From Odontesthes bonariensis (Eukaryota > Chordata > Actinopteri > Atheriniformes > Atherinopsidae): 64,000 bases of DNA. This document shows, in pieces, positions 16,020 to 27,703 of this stretch. The notes below the pieces were generated by a model. The model saw only the letters and a list, made by a program, of their open reading frames with translations. It was not told the origin of the DNA and ran no database searches. A program made the translations under genes and the position numbers. Each line of letters opens with the position of its first letter. Position 1 is the first letter of the stretch. The DNA lies in assembly GCF_027942865.1 (NCBI RefSeq), contig NC_134515.1, forward strand, positions 14,547,227 to 14,611,226, given 5' to 3'.

Positions 16020-17208
16020 GGGGATTAGTGCAGGTCTGCAGCCAGACTCTCTTGAGATTAAGCGGCTATATAAAAAAGGGAGTGGTTTGAAATACATTTT
16101 AGAAGGATAAACTCCGTCTTTTGGACTTTGTCACGTCTTTTATTCTTTGATTATACAAATACAAAACTTAAAAAGGCAGCAGTCTTTTGAACCAAAGTCC
16201 ATCGACGCTCCTCTAGCTCTGCGCATGCGTACATGTACATACTAGATTTGGAAGAAAGTTAGCTATATTCCGACAAATTGAGAGAAAAATCTCACAACTG
16301 CTACAAAGAGTTTTCTTTAACTAAAAGAAGAAACGTCTTGGTTATTTCTCGCAGTAAAAAGTAAGCTAACAGGGACGGATTCATGGACGGGTTATTCAGA
16401 CTCCCACAATGCATAGCGTGCAAAAGGAAACTCAAATTGAAGTTAATATTTCAGTCTTTTCCTCATAATTATTTAGTTTTACTTTTGCTGATATTTTGCT
16501 GATCTTCATTGTAAGTAGTCGTTATTCATGTTTTATTGGCACAGTTAACAATCGTGTAGTAACGTTGCACCGTTAGTCATAAGGCTATGTCAGGGAATGG
16601 CTTCAGCCTGAATTTTCCATGGAGTTTCAGCACTCTTGTTTCCCTTCAGATCGTATAAATCTTTCGCCTTTTACTAAAGATTTCCGTGGAGAGGAACAAC
16701 AAGAGTTTCACTCAATTTTTTGATGCCCTGCTTATGCGGGGCTTTCTCTCATTGTCCAAAGATAAATATTGAGATGGTTCGATAATTACCATGGCAACAC
16801 AATCAGAGATTTTAATAAATTCGGATCACCTGTCACGCATAGACTAACTCATAAATGGGAAGGTTATAGAACTTTGAAAGGGTAAGAAATGTTTATATGA
16901 AGGGATTTGACTCTAACGCACATCTGCCATCATAGAGCAATTACAGTTTTAAACGAAACGGCTACGAAATCCACTGCAGTGTGGCCACTGGAGCGCGAAG
17001 AAAACCAACAAAGTAAAACGCAGTTATCACCATAATCAGTCCAAGTTGTGCTGCTTCAGGCGCACAAATACGCGCTAACTTACTTCCAAAGCGTCTAAAA
17101 AGTTATTCATGTTCCTGATTTTTTATTAAATGCGTAAGAAACAGATTTATGAACCAGTTTAACTCTGAGCAGTGCGGTTAAACACAGACTTCAAGCAGAT
17201 AATGCGCA

Positions 17209-17300
17209 GTCAGTGGCGGCTCCTGACATTTTTTTGAGGTAGTGCAATTTCCCCCCGTTATGTCCATAAGTACCATAAAAGTCCATAGGACAGAGGCATA
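17209..17300. mobile_element. hAT-like terminal fragment
   Basis: CAGTGGCGGCTCCTGACA followed by a T-run resembles the CAGTGGCGG tips of common fish hAT elements. No matching opposite end (CCGCCACTG) was seen downstream, so this is a truncated fragment at best. Confidence 0.3.
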
Positions 17301-17974
17301 TTTGTCTAGGTAGCAAGACCATTTCCCTAACTTGTTTGTGTCTATTAATTCAGATATCAATTTTAGGCAATATCTCTTTTGTCACCATGGCAACACTGAA
17401 CTAGTTAAAAGTGTCAAACAAGGGAAGTTACATTGTGAAACCTTCAAAGCAAAACATGTGCCAGTTAATAATTTGCCAATCAGTTAATATTACACCTTAA
17501 CCATTATCTATTTATTTTCCTCATATTGTTCCAGGATTCTATGAAATAAGTAAACACATAAGCTCTTAATGATAAGATTCATTAAATTTTCATTCTAAAG
17601 AATGTAATTAAAATGACAGCATATAAATCCAAATCAAGTGTTTATTGAAGTTTTGGAAAATATGACTTAGAAAAGCATAACCAGTTGTCAAACATGGTTA
17701 AGTGCAGCTTACTTATGTGAGATTTCTCTCTTTTTGAAATATAATACTGCACCATTAACAATGAATGTGTCATTATACATTCTGCTATTATTGTCAACAT
17801 ATAAAATAAAATAAAATATTTAAATCATTACAAGTCAATGACTGAGAACAAAAGGTTAAGTTATTTAGCTACATCAAATACTACCTCGAAAAATTCAATG
17901 CCTGTTGGCCCCAATTATATCCGTTTCCAGATTCAACTTAATCTGTCCGGTGAATTAACTGTGAGGTCTGGAAC

Positions 17975-18102
17975 CAGGCGTGGAAATGTACTTTTACTGT
18001 TTACTTGTCTGTTTCACACTCCAGTCCAGTAGGTGGTGCTACTGCACTTGTCAGCGGATCGCCATCAACCAATAAAACACTAAGAAGAAGAGAAGAGAAA
18101 AC
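17975..18102 (+). mobile_element. Retrotransposon-like tail ending in AAG repeats
   Basis: The segment with CCAGTCCAGTAGGTGGTGCT, then CCATCAACCAATAAAACAC and AAGAAGAAGAGAAGAG, resembles a dispersed fish repeat with an AAG-rich tail. The clade is not assigned; the call rests on recall of similar fish repeats. Confidence 0.35.
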
Positions 18103-19181
18103 AAAATGTCCGCATCCAGTGGGGAAGCGGTTGCTTGCATTGCTGTGATCAACGTCACGGGTAATTTTTTTTTGCGAGTAAATTTTGGATGCAGACGTTG
18201 TAGGATTTTAAGATTTTAGCAGTGACTTTAATTTGCTGGTTTGAGTGCAGTCTGGGAAAACTGTATATTTTATAATAATGCGGGCTGACTGATACTGATA
18301 CGGTCTGCAGGATATGAAGAAACCGTACAGGAGCCCAGATGCATCTAACCAAGCGCACTATTATGTAAATGTGCAGCTCTTTAACGATAGCCCAAATAAC
18401 CCTGAGATCGCTGAAAATGTATCGGAAGTTAAATACAGTTATCTTTTTAAAAAAAAAATTTTATCAAATAATCTGTAAACCTATGTGCAATGGCTCCTCA
18501 TCATACTTTTCCCACCCCAGCAACATTTCCCAGTTAGCAGAGCCCATAAGCAGATGTCTCCTACAGTGGCTCCTTTGGGTACAAAAACATGTCAATGAGC
18601 TTCAGTTGGCTTCTACTAATCATATTTGGTGAAATTACCTTATCATTTGGTATAATTGGCTCCTTTGTCTTAACCACGCTCCCAGAAACGTTAACTGACT
18701 CCTCATCATTCTTTGATATTGAGAGAGAGCCCCTGTATAAATCTTTTTTTTTAAGATTTTAAGGTTTTGTTTAACTATACTTCGCTTATTATTGCTCAAT
18801 GTAAGATGTTAGTCCCCTTTTTAACCCATAAAAAGGTTCTCGGGTTGCTTTAGTTGCACTTTCTCTTTAATATTTGAAACATTTCTATGCTGCTTACTAT
18901 AAAGCTCCCTAACCACGCTAGTTATGTAGACAATAATGAAATAGTCTTTCAAATCATCTGTGTAACACAAGCAAAGAAAAGCATCTCAGCAAACTTTTTT
19001 TTTTTTTACTGTGGAAGACAAAAGATAAAAGATCAGCAATCCTAGATTTTCTTTAGGTGACAAATGTAAAAAAAAAAGAAGAAGCCCGCTCCAGGCTGAT
19101 GGATTTCTCAAACAGTGACGTGTCCAGTTGTTGCTGATATTTAAAGTGTGCTGTAGGCCTTTTCACTCCATATCGTGGCCC

Positions 19182-22100
19182 TCATGTCACAGTGATCTCC
19201 TGCAGCAGATTGGCAGGGAAGTAGCCCAGCTTGCGTCCAGTGCTGACCTTCAAGTAGCCCCCTTTCTCATCTCCTTTCTTCACCACGATCTGAAATGAAG
19301 AGAGACGGCAGAGCGGCATCAGTGTGGAGGCCTCAGACTAATGCAGCATTTTATGGTCTGACACAGAGAATATCAGCATTTTTCACATTTCTTGTTTAGA
19401 AATACATTTTAAGCCATATTTTAACCCTAACACGTCATTCAGATATACACACATCATAAATTAGAAAAGTTACCTGATCTTTCTTAAGTGTTATTTGTCC
19501 CATTTCTCTGTTCCCAACAAATGAGCGGGTCACCTTGAAAACTCTTTCTGATGCACGAACTTTTATGATGTAGTTGGTGGGGAAGTATCCTGTCTTGTCC
19601 CCCATTTTCCCCTATTTAACAGGAAAGCTAAATTTGAGTTACACCTCAGCAGTAATGCCGATGGAAACAGTATATTTTTAACTTCAACCGTCTGGAAGTG
19701 AGACTCACCCTCCACCACTCTTCATTGGAGTCATCCAGTACTGTGATCCGATCACCAGGGCTAATACACAAACACACATGCAGGTTGTTTTTTTTTCTCT
19801 TTTTCAATTGTACTATTCACTTGATCAAAATTGAAATAGATGTAAATGAATAAATCTGTGAATAAATGCTACATCTTCCATGCGATTCTTGTAAAGAATT
19901 GTTTGCATCTCTCAGACTTACTGAAAGTCGAGGTCATCTTTCTCAATGGCCTTGAAGCGGTAGAGTGCCAGGTAGTAGTGGGATCCAGTGAATGTCCCCT
20001 TACTCTGAGTATGAAAAAGCACACATGCAGCTGTATGTGACGAATGATGTAGAAATATGTGCACACGTGGTGCTACGAGTGAACAAGGCAATACTTGCAT
20101 CCACTTGGTTGTTTAAACGGTCCTGTTTGTTCTCACCTTGTCATCTGCTTTGTCCCCTCCTTTTTCTTTTTTATCCTCAGGCTTTCCTGCATGTGCATCA
20201 GTCAACAATTTAGTCTTTTGTAACTTAGAAATAGAGAAAAAATCATCTCATGTTGACTATTTCAGGTATGTAACTGCACTATGATTATTCATTATCATTA
20301 TTTATTATTCACCATGGAAACTAGATAAACACAGTTAGTTTTTTTCTTACCTTCACCTCCCTCCTCATTCTCTTTTGGCTGTTGATTTTCCTCTTCCTCC
20401 TCTTCCATCATCATCATCATCTAGAGGACATAACATTGTTAAAATATGCACTTCCAGCAAATTTGTAGCTTTTAATTGTTTTTGTGTTACTGAAAACACG
20501 GTTTCAACCACTGTATCTGCTTGTCAACATTTCTTTTAAATTCATACTTGAGGAATTTTTTTGTAATTTAATGTCAGCAGAAGTTCTATTTCTGAAATGG
20601 GTTTGGATTTTAATTAATGAAAAAAACCTCACATTTTTCTTGTCATTTTCATTCTTTTTGCGCTCCTTGTTGGCCATGATGACGCCTACTCTCAGGGTGT
20701 CAAAGACTGGGTCGTTCCGGTTGGGGTTGTCTGGTAAAAGACAGAGTTATGAGCAATTTATTAAACAACACTCTCAGTTTAACTTTTGAATTTCCAGACC
20801 CTCTGAAAAGCCTCTAAAAGTAACACAATATGGAGATTTAGAGTTTTTCCTGGATGTCAAGATCATATCTGTCGGCCAAAGTTGTTGTTGTTTCCAGTTA
20901 AATTCATTTTCCAACTAGCTGTTTCTGTTTTCCCCGTGGTAGCAGGCTGAATAAATGGTTAAGAAATCAAGATATGAAAATAGGGTATAATGTTATTCTT
21001 CATTTGGTGGACTCACTTGGATCTGGTTGGTCACTGCTGTACAGGGGAGAACTGTAGGCCCTTCGGAAGCCAGGCGGCTACAGAAAAAAACAGACAGCAC
21101 CATGTTTTAGAATTTCAAGCCGATATCCACCAGCAGGGAAAATGAATTGGACTCTGAAAAAATTTTAGTGGCTGTGTTACTTTATGGTATATCAAATATA
21201 CTGTGAATTGGATTGAATAGTTGAATTTCAGTCCAAGAGCAGAACAGAAAACTCACAATTTTGCCAAAGCACCGTTGGAACTCCACATAGGACTGACATG
21301 AATGGTGGATGTTGGTCTTGCAGTTCTTACACCTCAGACAAAATTTGTTGTTCACTGAGAGATGGGCAAAAGAACACCAGTGAGAATAATCGGGGACCAT
21401 GTGGGTCTAACAAAGTGTTACATAGAAGAAATCACAAATAGAAGAATATATAATGTAATATGATTCACTGTGTTTTCATTTCTTTTTCATGACATACAAA
21501 CTATCATTCGGGCACAGACATCACAGAACTTGGGTTTCTTGCAGTAGTGGTCCTTAAACTTGTGGGGTTTGTCATTGATCCGAACAACAGGAGGAGGAGG
21601 TTCCGGTTCCTTCTCCTCCACCTCAACCTCCTCCTCATATATGAAGTAGACCTAGATACAGAAAGGACATATGTGGGTTAGTCAGTGCTTATATGTAAAC
21701 AGTCCCGGCAAGGAAAGAGTTACTAATGTGGGCAAGTGCTGTTGAAATGATAAAAATAATCCTTAATCACCAATATTTCCTGTGATTCTTGGTAATCAGA
21801 GAAAGGCTACTTTTTAGTATCTAAAGGAGAGCATTTAAAACTAAAAACTCAATGATCACCTCTCACAGATCAGCCAGAAAAGACAGAGACTCTTAAGCGC
21901 ACTCCCATATTTTTATAATTGTTGCTGCACTGCGGTCCCGTCCCAGTCGGTGGCTATTTTAAACAGCTTGGGAATGGCATTACTAATAGTGGGTGGTAGA
22001 CATGATGCCGTCACTCACAGTATCTCCGTCTTCCCTCACAACATTTTCAGGGGCCGGTGGATTGTCATGGATATCCACAGAGTTTTTGTCATCCTCCCTA

Positions 22101-22711
22101 ACGCACACAGATTTAAAAAGAAAAATGTTTTTTTTTAAAACATGAGGAATATCAATTGGTGGAACAACATATGATTACTGTGGTGAGAAAAACTGCATCT
22201 AAACAATGTGTTAAGTTTTGTCAGCATGGGATAATGTTAAACTGGGAATCTTAACATGAGAACTGCTTCAAGTAGGGGAGGGCATAAATGGAAAATGTGA
22301 ATTCTCTTACACATAAAGCGCCTTTTTTTTGTCCTGTACATATTCACACACCGCAAGGATACTCAGGGGCAACTGTGGGGTTTGGTACCGTGCTCAAGAA
22401 TACTTCAACATGTTTTATTGAAAAATCAGGGATCCAATCACCAACCTTTCTATTAATGGACAACCGATATCCTCATTGAATCGCCTGATGTTACTGACAT
22501 GTTTTGCGCCAACATCATTCCACTCTATGATAGAGTCCAATAGTGTATTTTCTTACACGAACACTTTTGCTGCTTTAATCTTATTATGTATAGAAGGACA
22601 TGGATAACTGATGATTATGGCTTTGGAGAGGAGCAGAAGGATGTAGCAAGCATCAGAAAAAATGCACAGAGGTGATTGTATTGATCTCAAGAATTGTACT
22701 CACTGATCCAT
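19182..22711 (-). CDS. stac3: SH3 and cysteine-rich domain-containing protein 3
   Basis: Skeletal-muscle triad adaptor that links the CaV1.1 channel to ryanodine-receptor release. Coding exons: 22711-22704, 22097-22019, 21651-21498, 21354-21257, 21077-21017, 20730-20633, 20420-20351, 20186-20137, 20004-19922, 19760-19709, 19611-19474, 19289-19182 (stop 19184-19182). Sum 999 nt, 332 aa; human STAC3 has 364. Domains: acidic N-terminus (VYFIYEEE), C1 zinc finger about 59-109 ([18 protein letters not shown], then [15 protein letters not shown]), linker with AYSSPLYS and [10 protein letters not shown]3-1 about 213-271 ([24 protein letters not shown]), SH3-2 about 272-328 ([34 protein letters not shown]). 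The Trp pair 249-250 matches the site of human W284S (Native American myopathy). The first coding exon holds only 8 nt. Five Met in a row (about 167-171) come from an ATG repeat. Confidence 0.96.
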
Positions 22712-25700
22712 GGTGCAGTCGGATCAATACTGCCCAGCCTGGAGAGAAATCAGAGTTAGGCTTTATTTTTGTCTGCTGTCCCAAAAGACCATGGGAAACC
22801 AAATTAATGTAGTTAAAGCACAAAAAAAAGTAGGATTATTTTTCTTTTCTTTGACAATGCACCATGTCAAATATAATAGGAAACTTATCTTTCGTTTAAA
22901 ATGTGGTTTCTTTCTTCTCTCTCTTTCATTTTGAATAACTAGACTCAAATCAACAGTAGTTTGTAGATTCTGAATATTTTATAAGTCACATACATAGTCC
23001 TAAACTTCCTGGATGGCATTAGATAAGTCTGTCTACATTTGGCAAACTCTAAAAATGAATTACATGTATTACTTCGGCCACGTATTATATATATATATAT
23101 ATTTGTTGAGTACTCATTTTCATATAGCTGTATGGCACTTGCTATCTAAATGTGAATCACAGAAACAATTTTTTTACTACAAACAGAGTAGTCTACAGAA
23201 ACAAATCTAAGCACAGAGATATACACAATTATAATCAGCGTACGTATGAAGTTTCATGTAGGTAGGCATTACAGACTCATACATACACAATGTTTTAGTG
23301 CATTTGCCAAATTCAACCCACACTATTCTTGGGTCCTGAAATTCTATCCCATCACAGCTAAATTTGGGAGGTGCTGTCAGTCAGAAAAAACGACAAAAAT
23401 TTCTGGGAAATTCCTAATTCCTGTCACGGAAAAGAAAAAAAAAGTGTTTCTCTAACAAGGCCAAACATTCATAGTGTGGTGCCTTTTGAACTAATAGAAC
23501 TTTCTCACTGAAGTTAATGCAAATAAACTGTCTGACTTTGAAAACTTTTGACATGTACACAGATTTTTATTCAAAATTGCACAACAACTTACCTTTTATC
23601 CAAATTTGTACAGATATCACAGCGGAAATTCACAAATCCAGTGTGTTGGCAAAAATCTGTGAATGAGTTTATTACCTGCTGGCAATGACTTGAACGTCGT
23701 ATGATCAGTGTTGCTGTGTTTAACAAAGCAGCTAACCAAAATGCCTCCTCGCGTCAGGACCTCAGGATGCAGTCCGGCCCCCTGTTTATGGTCCCTCTAC
23801 GTTTTCCTCAGGTGACTTCCACACTGATTGTGGTGTTACCGAAACTGTCCTAGGGTTGTAAAATTCATTGAATTCACGTATCTGTGATTTCTGTGTGTAA
23901 TTGAGTGCATGGCAGGCTGAGCACTGCTATGTTGAGCTGACAGTTTGCGACAGCTGAGGAACTCGCACTGAGCACCAGTGACGAGGGGAAATCAGACACC
24001 TTCTCTCCCTCTGTCTTCGTCACACACCTCTTTCCTCTTGTCTCACTTGTTCACAGGCAACATAAACTCATATACACAAAAACATGGCATGTGGCAAATG
24101 GTACATGTAACAATACAAATGTATTGCAGGCACAGAAATGCATTGTAGGCCAGAGTGGAGGAGAAAGTTTTGAGATTGGTTTTGAATGTGGAAACAGTTG
24201 TGATGAGCCTCAGCAGGCAGCTTGTTCCAGATATCTGCACCACAGTTACTAAATAACATCCTCAGACTTGGATCTAATTCTGGGTTCAGCTAGAAGACCT
24301 GAGAGGCCTGATCAAGTTGTAGGCAGAGAAAAAGACAGATAAGTACCGTGAGACCAAATTATTAAGTGCATTTTGCACTAATAAGAGGATGTTTAAGGTA
24401 TTGTACTGTATGCCATATTGTAAATTAAAGGGATGTAGTGAAATTACTCTTAATATTGTTAATCCACTAAGAAATGTTGGGCACTCTGACTTCACTATTT
24501 GCTCTATTGTGCATGTGTATAGTTTATTTTGTCTTGATTTCCTTCACCAATGACTTAACACATGCCATCTGAGAGGTTGTCCACCATGGCATCTCTTGAT
24601 GGCATTATCTGTAATGCGTTCTTTAAGATACAGCTGTTTCTACACCAGTGTAACGTTTGTAAATTGATCCACTGGAATTTGTTTGGAGCGAGGTAAATAC
24701 ATAGTAATTATTAAAAATAGCAACATCTAGAACTGTAATGGTTAGACCTTTTGTTAAGATAATGCAAGTTTCATAACCATCTATATGGGTGGGCCCAGTG
24801 AAATGTTAAGTCAAAAGACTCAAAAATTCAAAACCAAAATGTCTTTTATTAGAGTTGTTGGTCTCATCTATATGAGCACTGAAACTACCATAACTAATAA
24901 TGTGATCAAAATGACTGGAGAAAATGAGAGGAGATTTGGGCCAAATGACTAAACCCACATAGCTGTACTTTAACAGCTAAAATGTCCTTAAAGAAAGCAG
25001 CTGAATTTGCTAAAAGTTAAAGTAAAGCTAGAGAAATTGGCAAATTTCATTTGCTCTTTGGCTCCTCCTATAGTTGTGAGATGTAACACCACTTTCACAA
25101 AAACAAAACTCCGTGTGAGCCCTGCAAATGTTCAACCACTCACACGAAATGTTCTTGTCATGTTGAAGATGCCACAAAGATGCTATCAAAAGCCCACAAA
25201 AATGTCAAGCAACTGTAAAGCAAATCGGTGCCTGCAGGGATGGAAATCAAAGTTGTATCTCAGTTGTTATCTCAGGTGCTCTAAGGTAGTTTCAAGTTTT
25301 CATGAATGTGCATAACAAAAGTCAGTGAACTTCAAAACAAGCCAGAGGCACAGAGGTTTTAGTGTTTACAAATGTCTCTAATGTATTTTTAATTACAATG
25401 GGTTTTAAAGATCAAAGAGTGATATTATAAATAACAAGGTACACATAGACAAGGTCTTCGGGACATAAAAAAGATGCATTAACAATGAAGCGTTGCAAAA
25501 AGAAGGCGTTATTACCCTTTTTGTATATATATATATGTATTGTTATTTCATTTTATTTTATACAGGTACATATTTACTATGCATACATATTTCATACATA
25601 TATCTATATATATTTATATCTATATATATAGATATATGTCTATATATATAGATAATAAATGTAAAACGCGCACTGCCCAACGTCCATTGAGGATTTATTG

Positions 25701-26300
25701 TCCGGGCCTGTTATTATTCAGTCATTATCACGTCCTCTATCAAGGAGCTCCACACTGCACTCATGTCTGTCTGGAACACTACAAAGGTCCCGTTGCATGT
25801 TGGGTACAATATTCCTGAAGCACTGAGTGCGCATGCCCAAAAGAAAACTCCATTATTTTTTGCTCGGAATTTGTAAGAAAAAAAAGAAAGAAAAAAAACA
25901 AAAAAACAGTGGGCATCTGTGAATTGGGGATTACATGGGTCGTAATGGTTGTCGGAGTAGACTTGAATGCTACGTGGTTTAGAAGAACAGAGACCAAAGC
26001 AACGGCTGGATAGCTGTGGACCTGGAGCGGGACATCCCTCAGTCTTGCTGGGACTCTCCAGAATCAAGTAAATTTCAGTCAGTTAGCTCTGTCGTTAGCC
26101 TAGCTGGTAGCGTTAGCCCCTAGAACCAAGGCGCAGTAAAAATGAAGCGTTATTGCCCTTTGTTTTTAATTCGGTCTGGCAGACGTTGCATAAATGGTGA
26201 GAGCTGATTCATCGTGCCACTGCGTGATTTAGATTACGTCATAATTTATGATACAGCCATTTATCAAAGTATCAGTCGTTTTCAAAACATTCCCTGGCTA
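22712..26300. other. stac3-mbd6 divergent intergenic region
   Basis: Holds the stac3 promoter and 5'UTR (left) and the mbd6 promoter (right). Visible items are a short TA repeat (23088-23102); a possible relic near 24130-24350 whose minus-strand translation has a WNKLPAE-like block seen at the ends of some LINE ORF2 proteins; TA/GATA-type palindromic simple repeats (25590-25655); and a cluster of GTTAGC words from 26089 on. No exon is recognised. Confidence 0.45.
25590..25655. repeat. TATA/TATC simple repeat with hairpin potential
   Basis: Alternating TATATA and TATCTATA units form short inverted repeats that can pair with each other. This is a low-complexity microsatellite between stac3 and mbd6. 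Confidence 0.7.
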
Positions 26301-26329
26301 GTCCTCTTGCTAGCCAGCTAACTCTTGAT

Positions 26330-26437
26330 TCTCCCGCGAGCCAGAGAAGCGAAGACTTCAAAACTTGGCCAACACAGAGCTTGACGCATTGAGAGGTTGT
26401 TCAGCAAATATTCACGTTATCTAACGGATATCTGCAA
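26330..26437 (+). other. mbd6: Probable mbd6 non-coding exon 1 (start approximate)
   Basis: A GC-richer segment with CCCGCGAG, ending at the donor CAA|GTAAGTGT (26438). It lies upstream of a good 5'UTR exon of mbd6. The transcription start is not visible and may be anywhere from about 26000 on. Inferred from splice-site appearance only. Confidence 0.4.
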
Positions 26438-27008
26438 GTAAGTGTGACATGTTGGTCAAATTATTTCTGTCTGTTTGTTTTTTTGCGAAGCAATACTGTG
26501 CACGGGTCGGTTCTTGTAACCGTTGCTAACACACAAGAGTTTTGCATCGCAGTGTTTTGTGCGCCTGACAGCTGTCACGACAACACAGTGCAAAGTGGGT
26601 TTAGCCTGCTAGCTTAGCTTTTAGCCTAAACGTTAGCTGCCGTGTAGTCAGTTGAATATTATATAACGCCAGCACCCTGCATATGTGGCGCAGTCTATTA
26701 TTTAATTCAAGGCTCTTGTCCATGCTGTTTGGTTGTTATCTTCTGAGTTTGTCGCCGGCAAGGCAACTGCTCACATTGCAGCTAAACATTCAGTAAACTA
26801 CGGGCCTACCCAAACACACCCTCTTACTTCCAAGTAGCCACAGTTTGTTCTGAAGTTTGACTTTTTCAGAGAGAACAGTGTATCTGGTGTGATCATTTTT
26901 ATCAAGCATGGTTGGATGAGATCAGTTGCAGGAGAGATTTATTGCATGAGTCATTTAACGTGCTTCCCCATGTCAGATTACATAATCCACCTCCACCTTT
27001 TTTTGCAG

Positions 27009-27242
27009 GCTCTCTGTCATCATCATCATCATCATCTAAACTCCTATTCTGATGTGGTCTAAACATACAAGTCTGTAGGAATCACCCGGAAAGTCAAGGA
27101 TCTGCCTCATACCGGGAGAAATTCCAGGTCTTTGGACAAGTCAGGTTTTACTGGCAATCTGTGTGCTTCTAACCCACCAGCATGTACATTGGACAGTGGA
27201 TACCTTAGCCAAAACAGATCCTGGCTTCCCAAAGATGACAAG
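27009..27242 (+). other. mbd6: Probable mbd6 5'UTR exon 2 with short upstream ORFs
   Basis: Bounded by the acceptor TTTTTTTGCAG (ends 27008) and the donor ACAAG|GTATTT (27243). It contains three ATGs: two 8-codon upstream ORFs (27052-27078 and 27182-27208), and one at 27235 that would read across the junction to exon 27680-27819 and stop at 27705-27707, overlapping the main start. Also contains (ATC)n near 27018-27035. Confidence 0.5.
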
Positions 27243-27703
27243 GTATTTAGTATTTTATTCATCTGTCCCTTCATTTTATTTCGTTTTAGTTTTTTATATT
27301 TCCCGTCTTAAAGCAAAATCTTTACTTTTGCTGTGGCCACACCCACCTAGAGATGAACACATTGTGGGTTTTAAACACTGCAGATAACACCTAACCCAGA
27401 TTTGTTAGAGATGTTACATGCGCTTAAGAAAGGTAAATGCTGGGAACTTTATAAAACCTATTCTATATGATATTTTAATTTAATTAGATATTTCATTTTA
27501 TGAGTTAAAAGACAATATGCATCGGGGCAAATGTCATCTGTGTTTGAAATTCCTTCTATTATTGTCCCCGTTTGGAAATGCGGATCTTTTCTGGATGTCA
27601 TGCCCCTGGTCTCACCCCACAATCTCCTATCACTTTTCATTTTAAAGATAATGTGTTTTCACTTTGCTGCTTTTCCAAGGTGCTGGCAGGCCACAGCAAC
27701 AAA

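Larger units (their letters stand above)
14005..19181. other. nxph4-stac3 intergenic region
   Basis: This 5.2 kb region starts with the nxph4 5'UTR/promoter (CT-rich tract 14104-14160 and a TATATA word near 14319) and ends with the stac3 3'UTR, where a minus-strand ATTAAA lies at 18866-18871. Between them I see a run of 21 C (15999-16019), a TATATAAAAAAGGG word near 16067 with no gene following, a hAT-like terminal fragment near 17212, a retrotransposon-like tail with AAG repeats near 18000-18100, and a possible orphan first exon at 18106. A gene corresponding to human NDUFA4L2 was not seen. Confidence 0.5.

Noticed and set aside
16060-16080. TATATAAAAAAGGG resembling a TATA box
   Set aside because: No plus-strand gene, start codon context or exon follows; likely chance in AT-rich DNA.
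18304-18475. Plus-strand open frame of about 55 codons (MKKPYRSPDASNQ...) after a CAG at 18310
   Set aside because: It follows the orphan exon at 18106 but does not join it in phase, ends in low-complexity Lys/Asn and shows no family motif.
25007-25315. Open frame of 102 codons between stac3 and mbd6
   Set aside because: No domain, no splice context, composition like the AT-rich flanks; expected by chance at this length.
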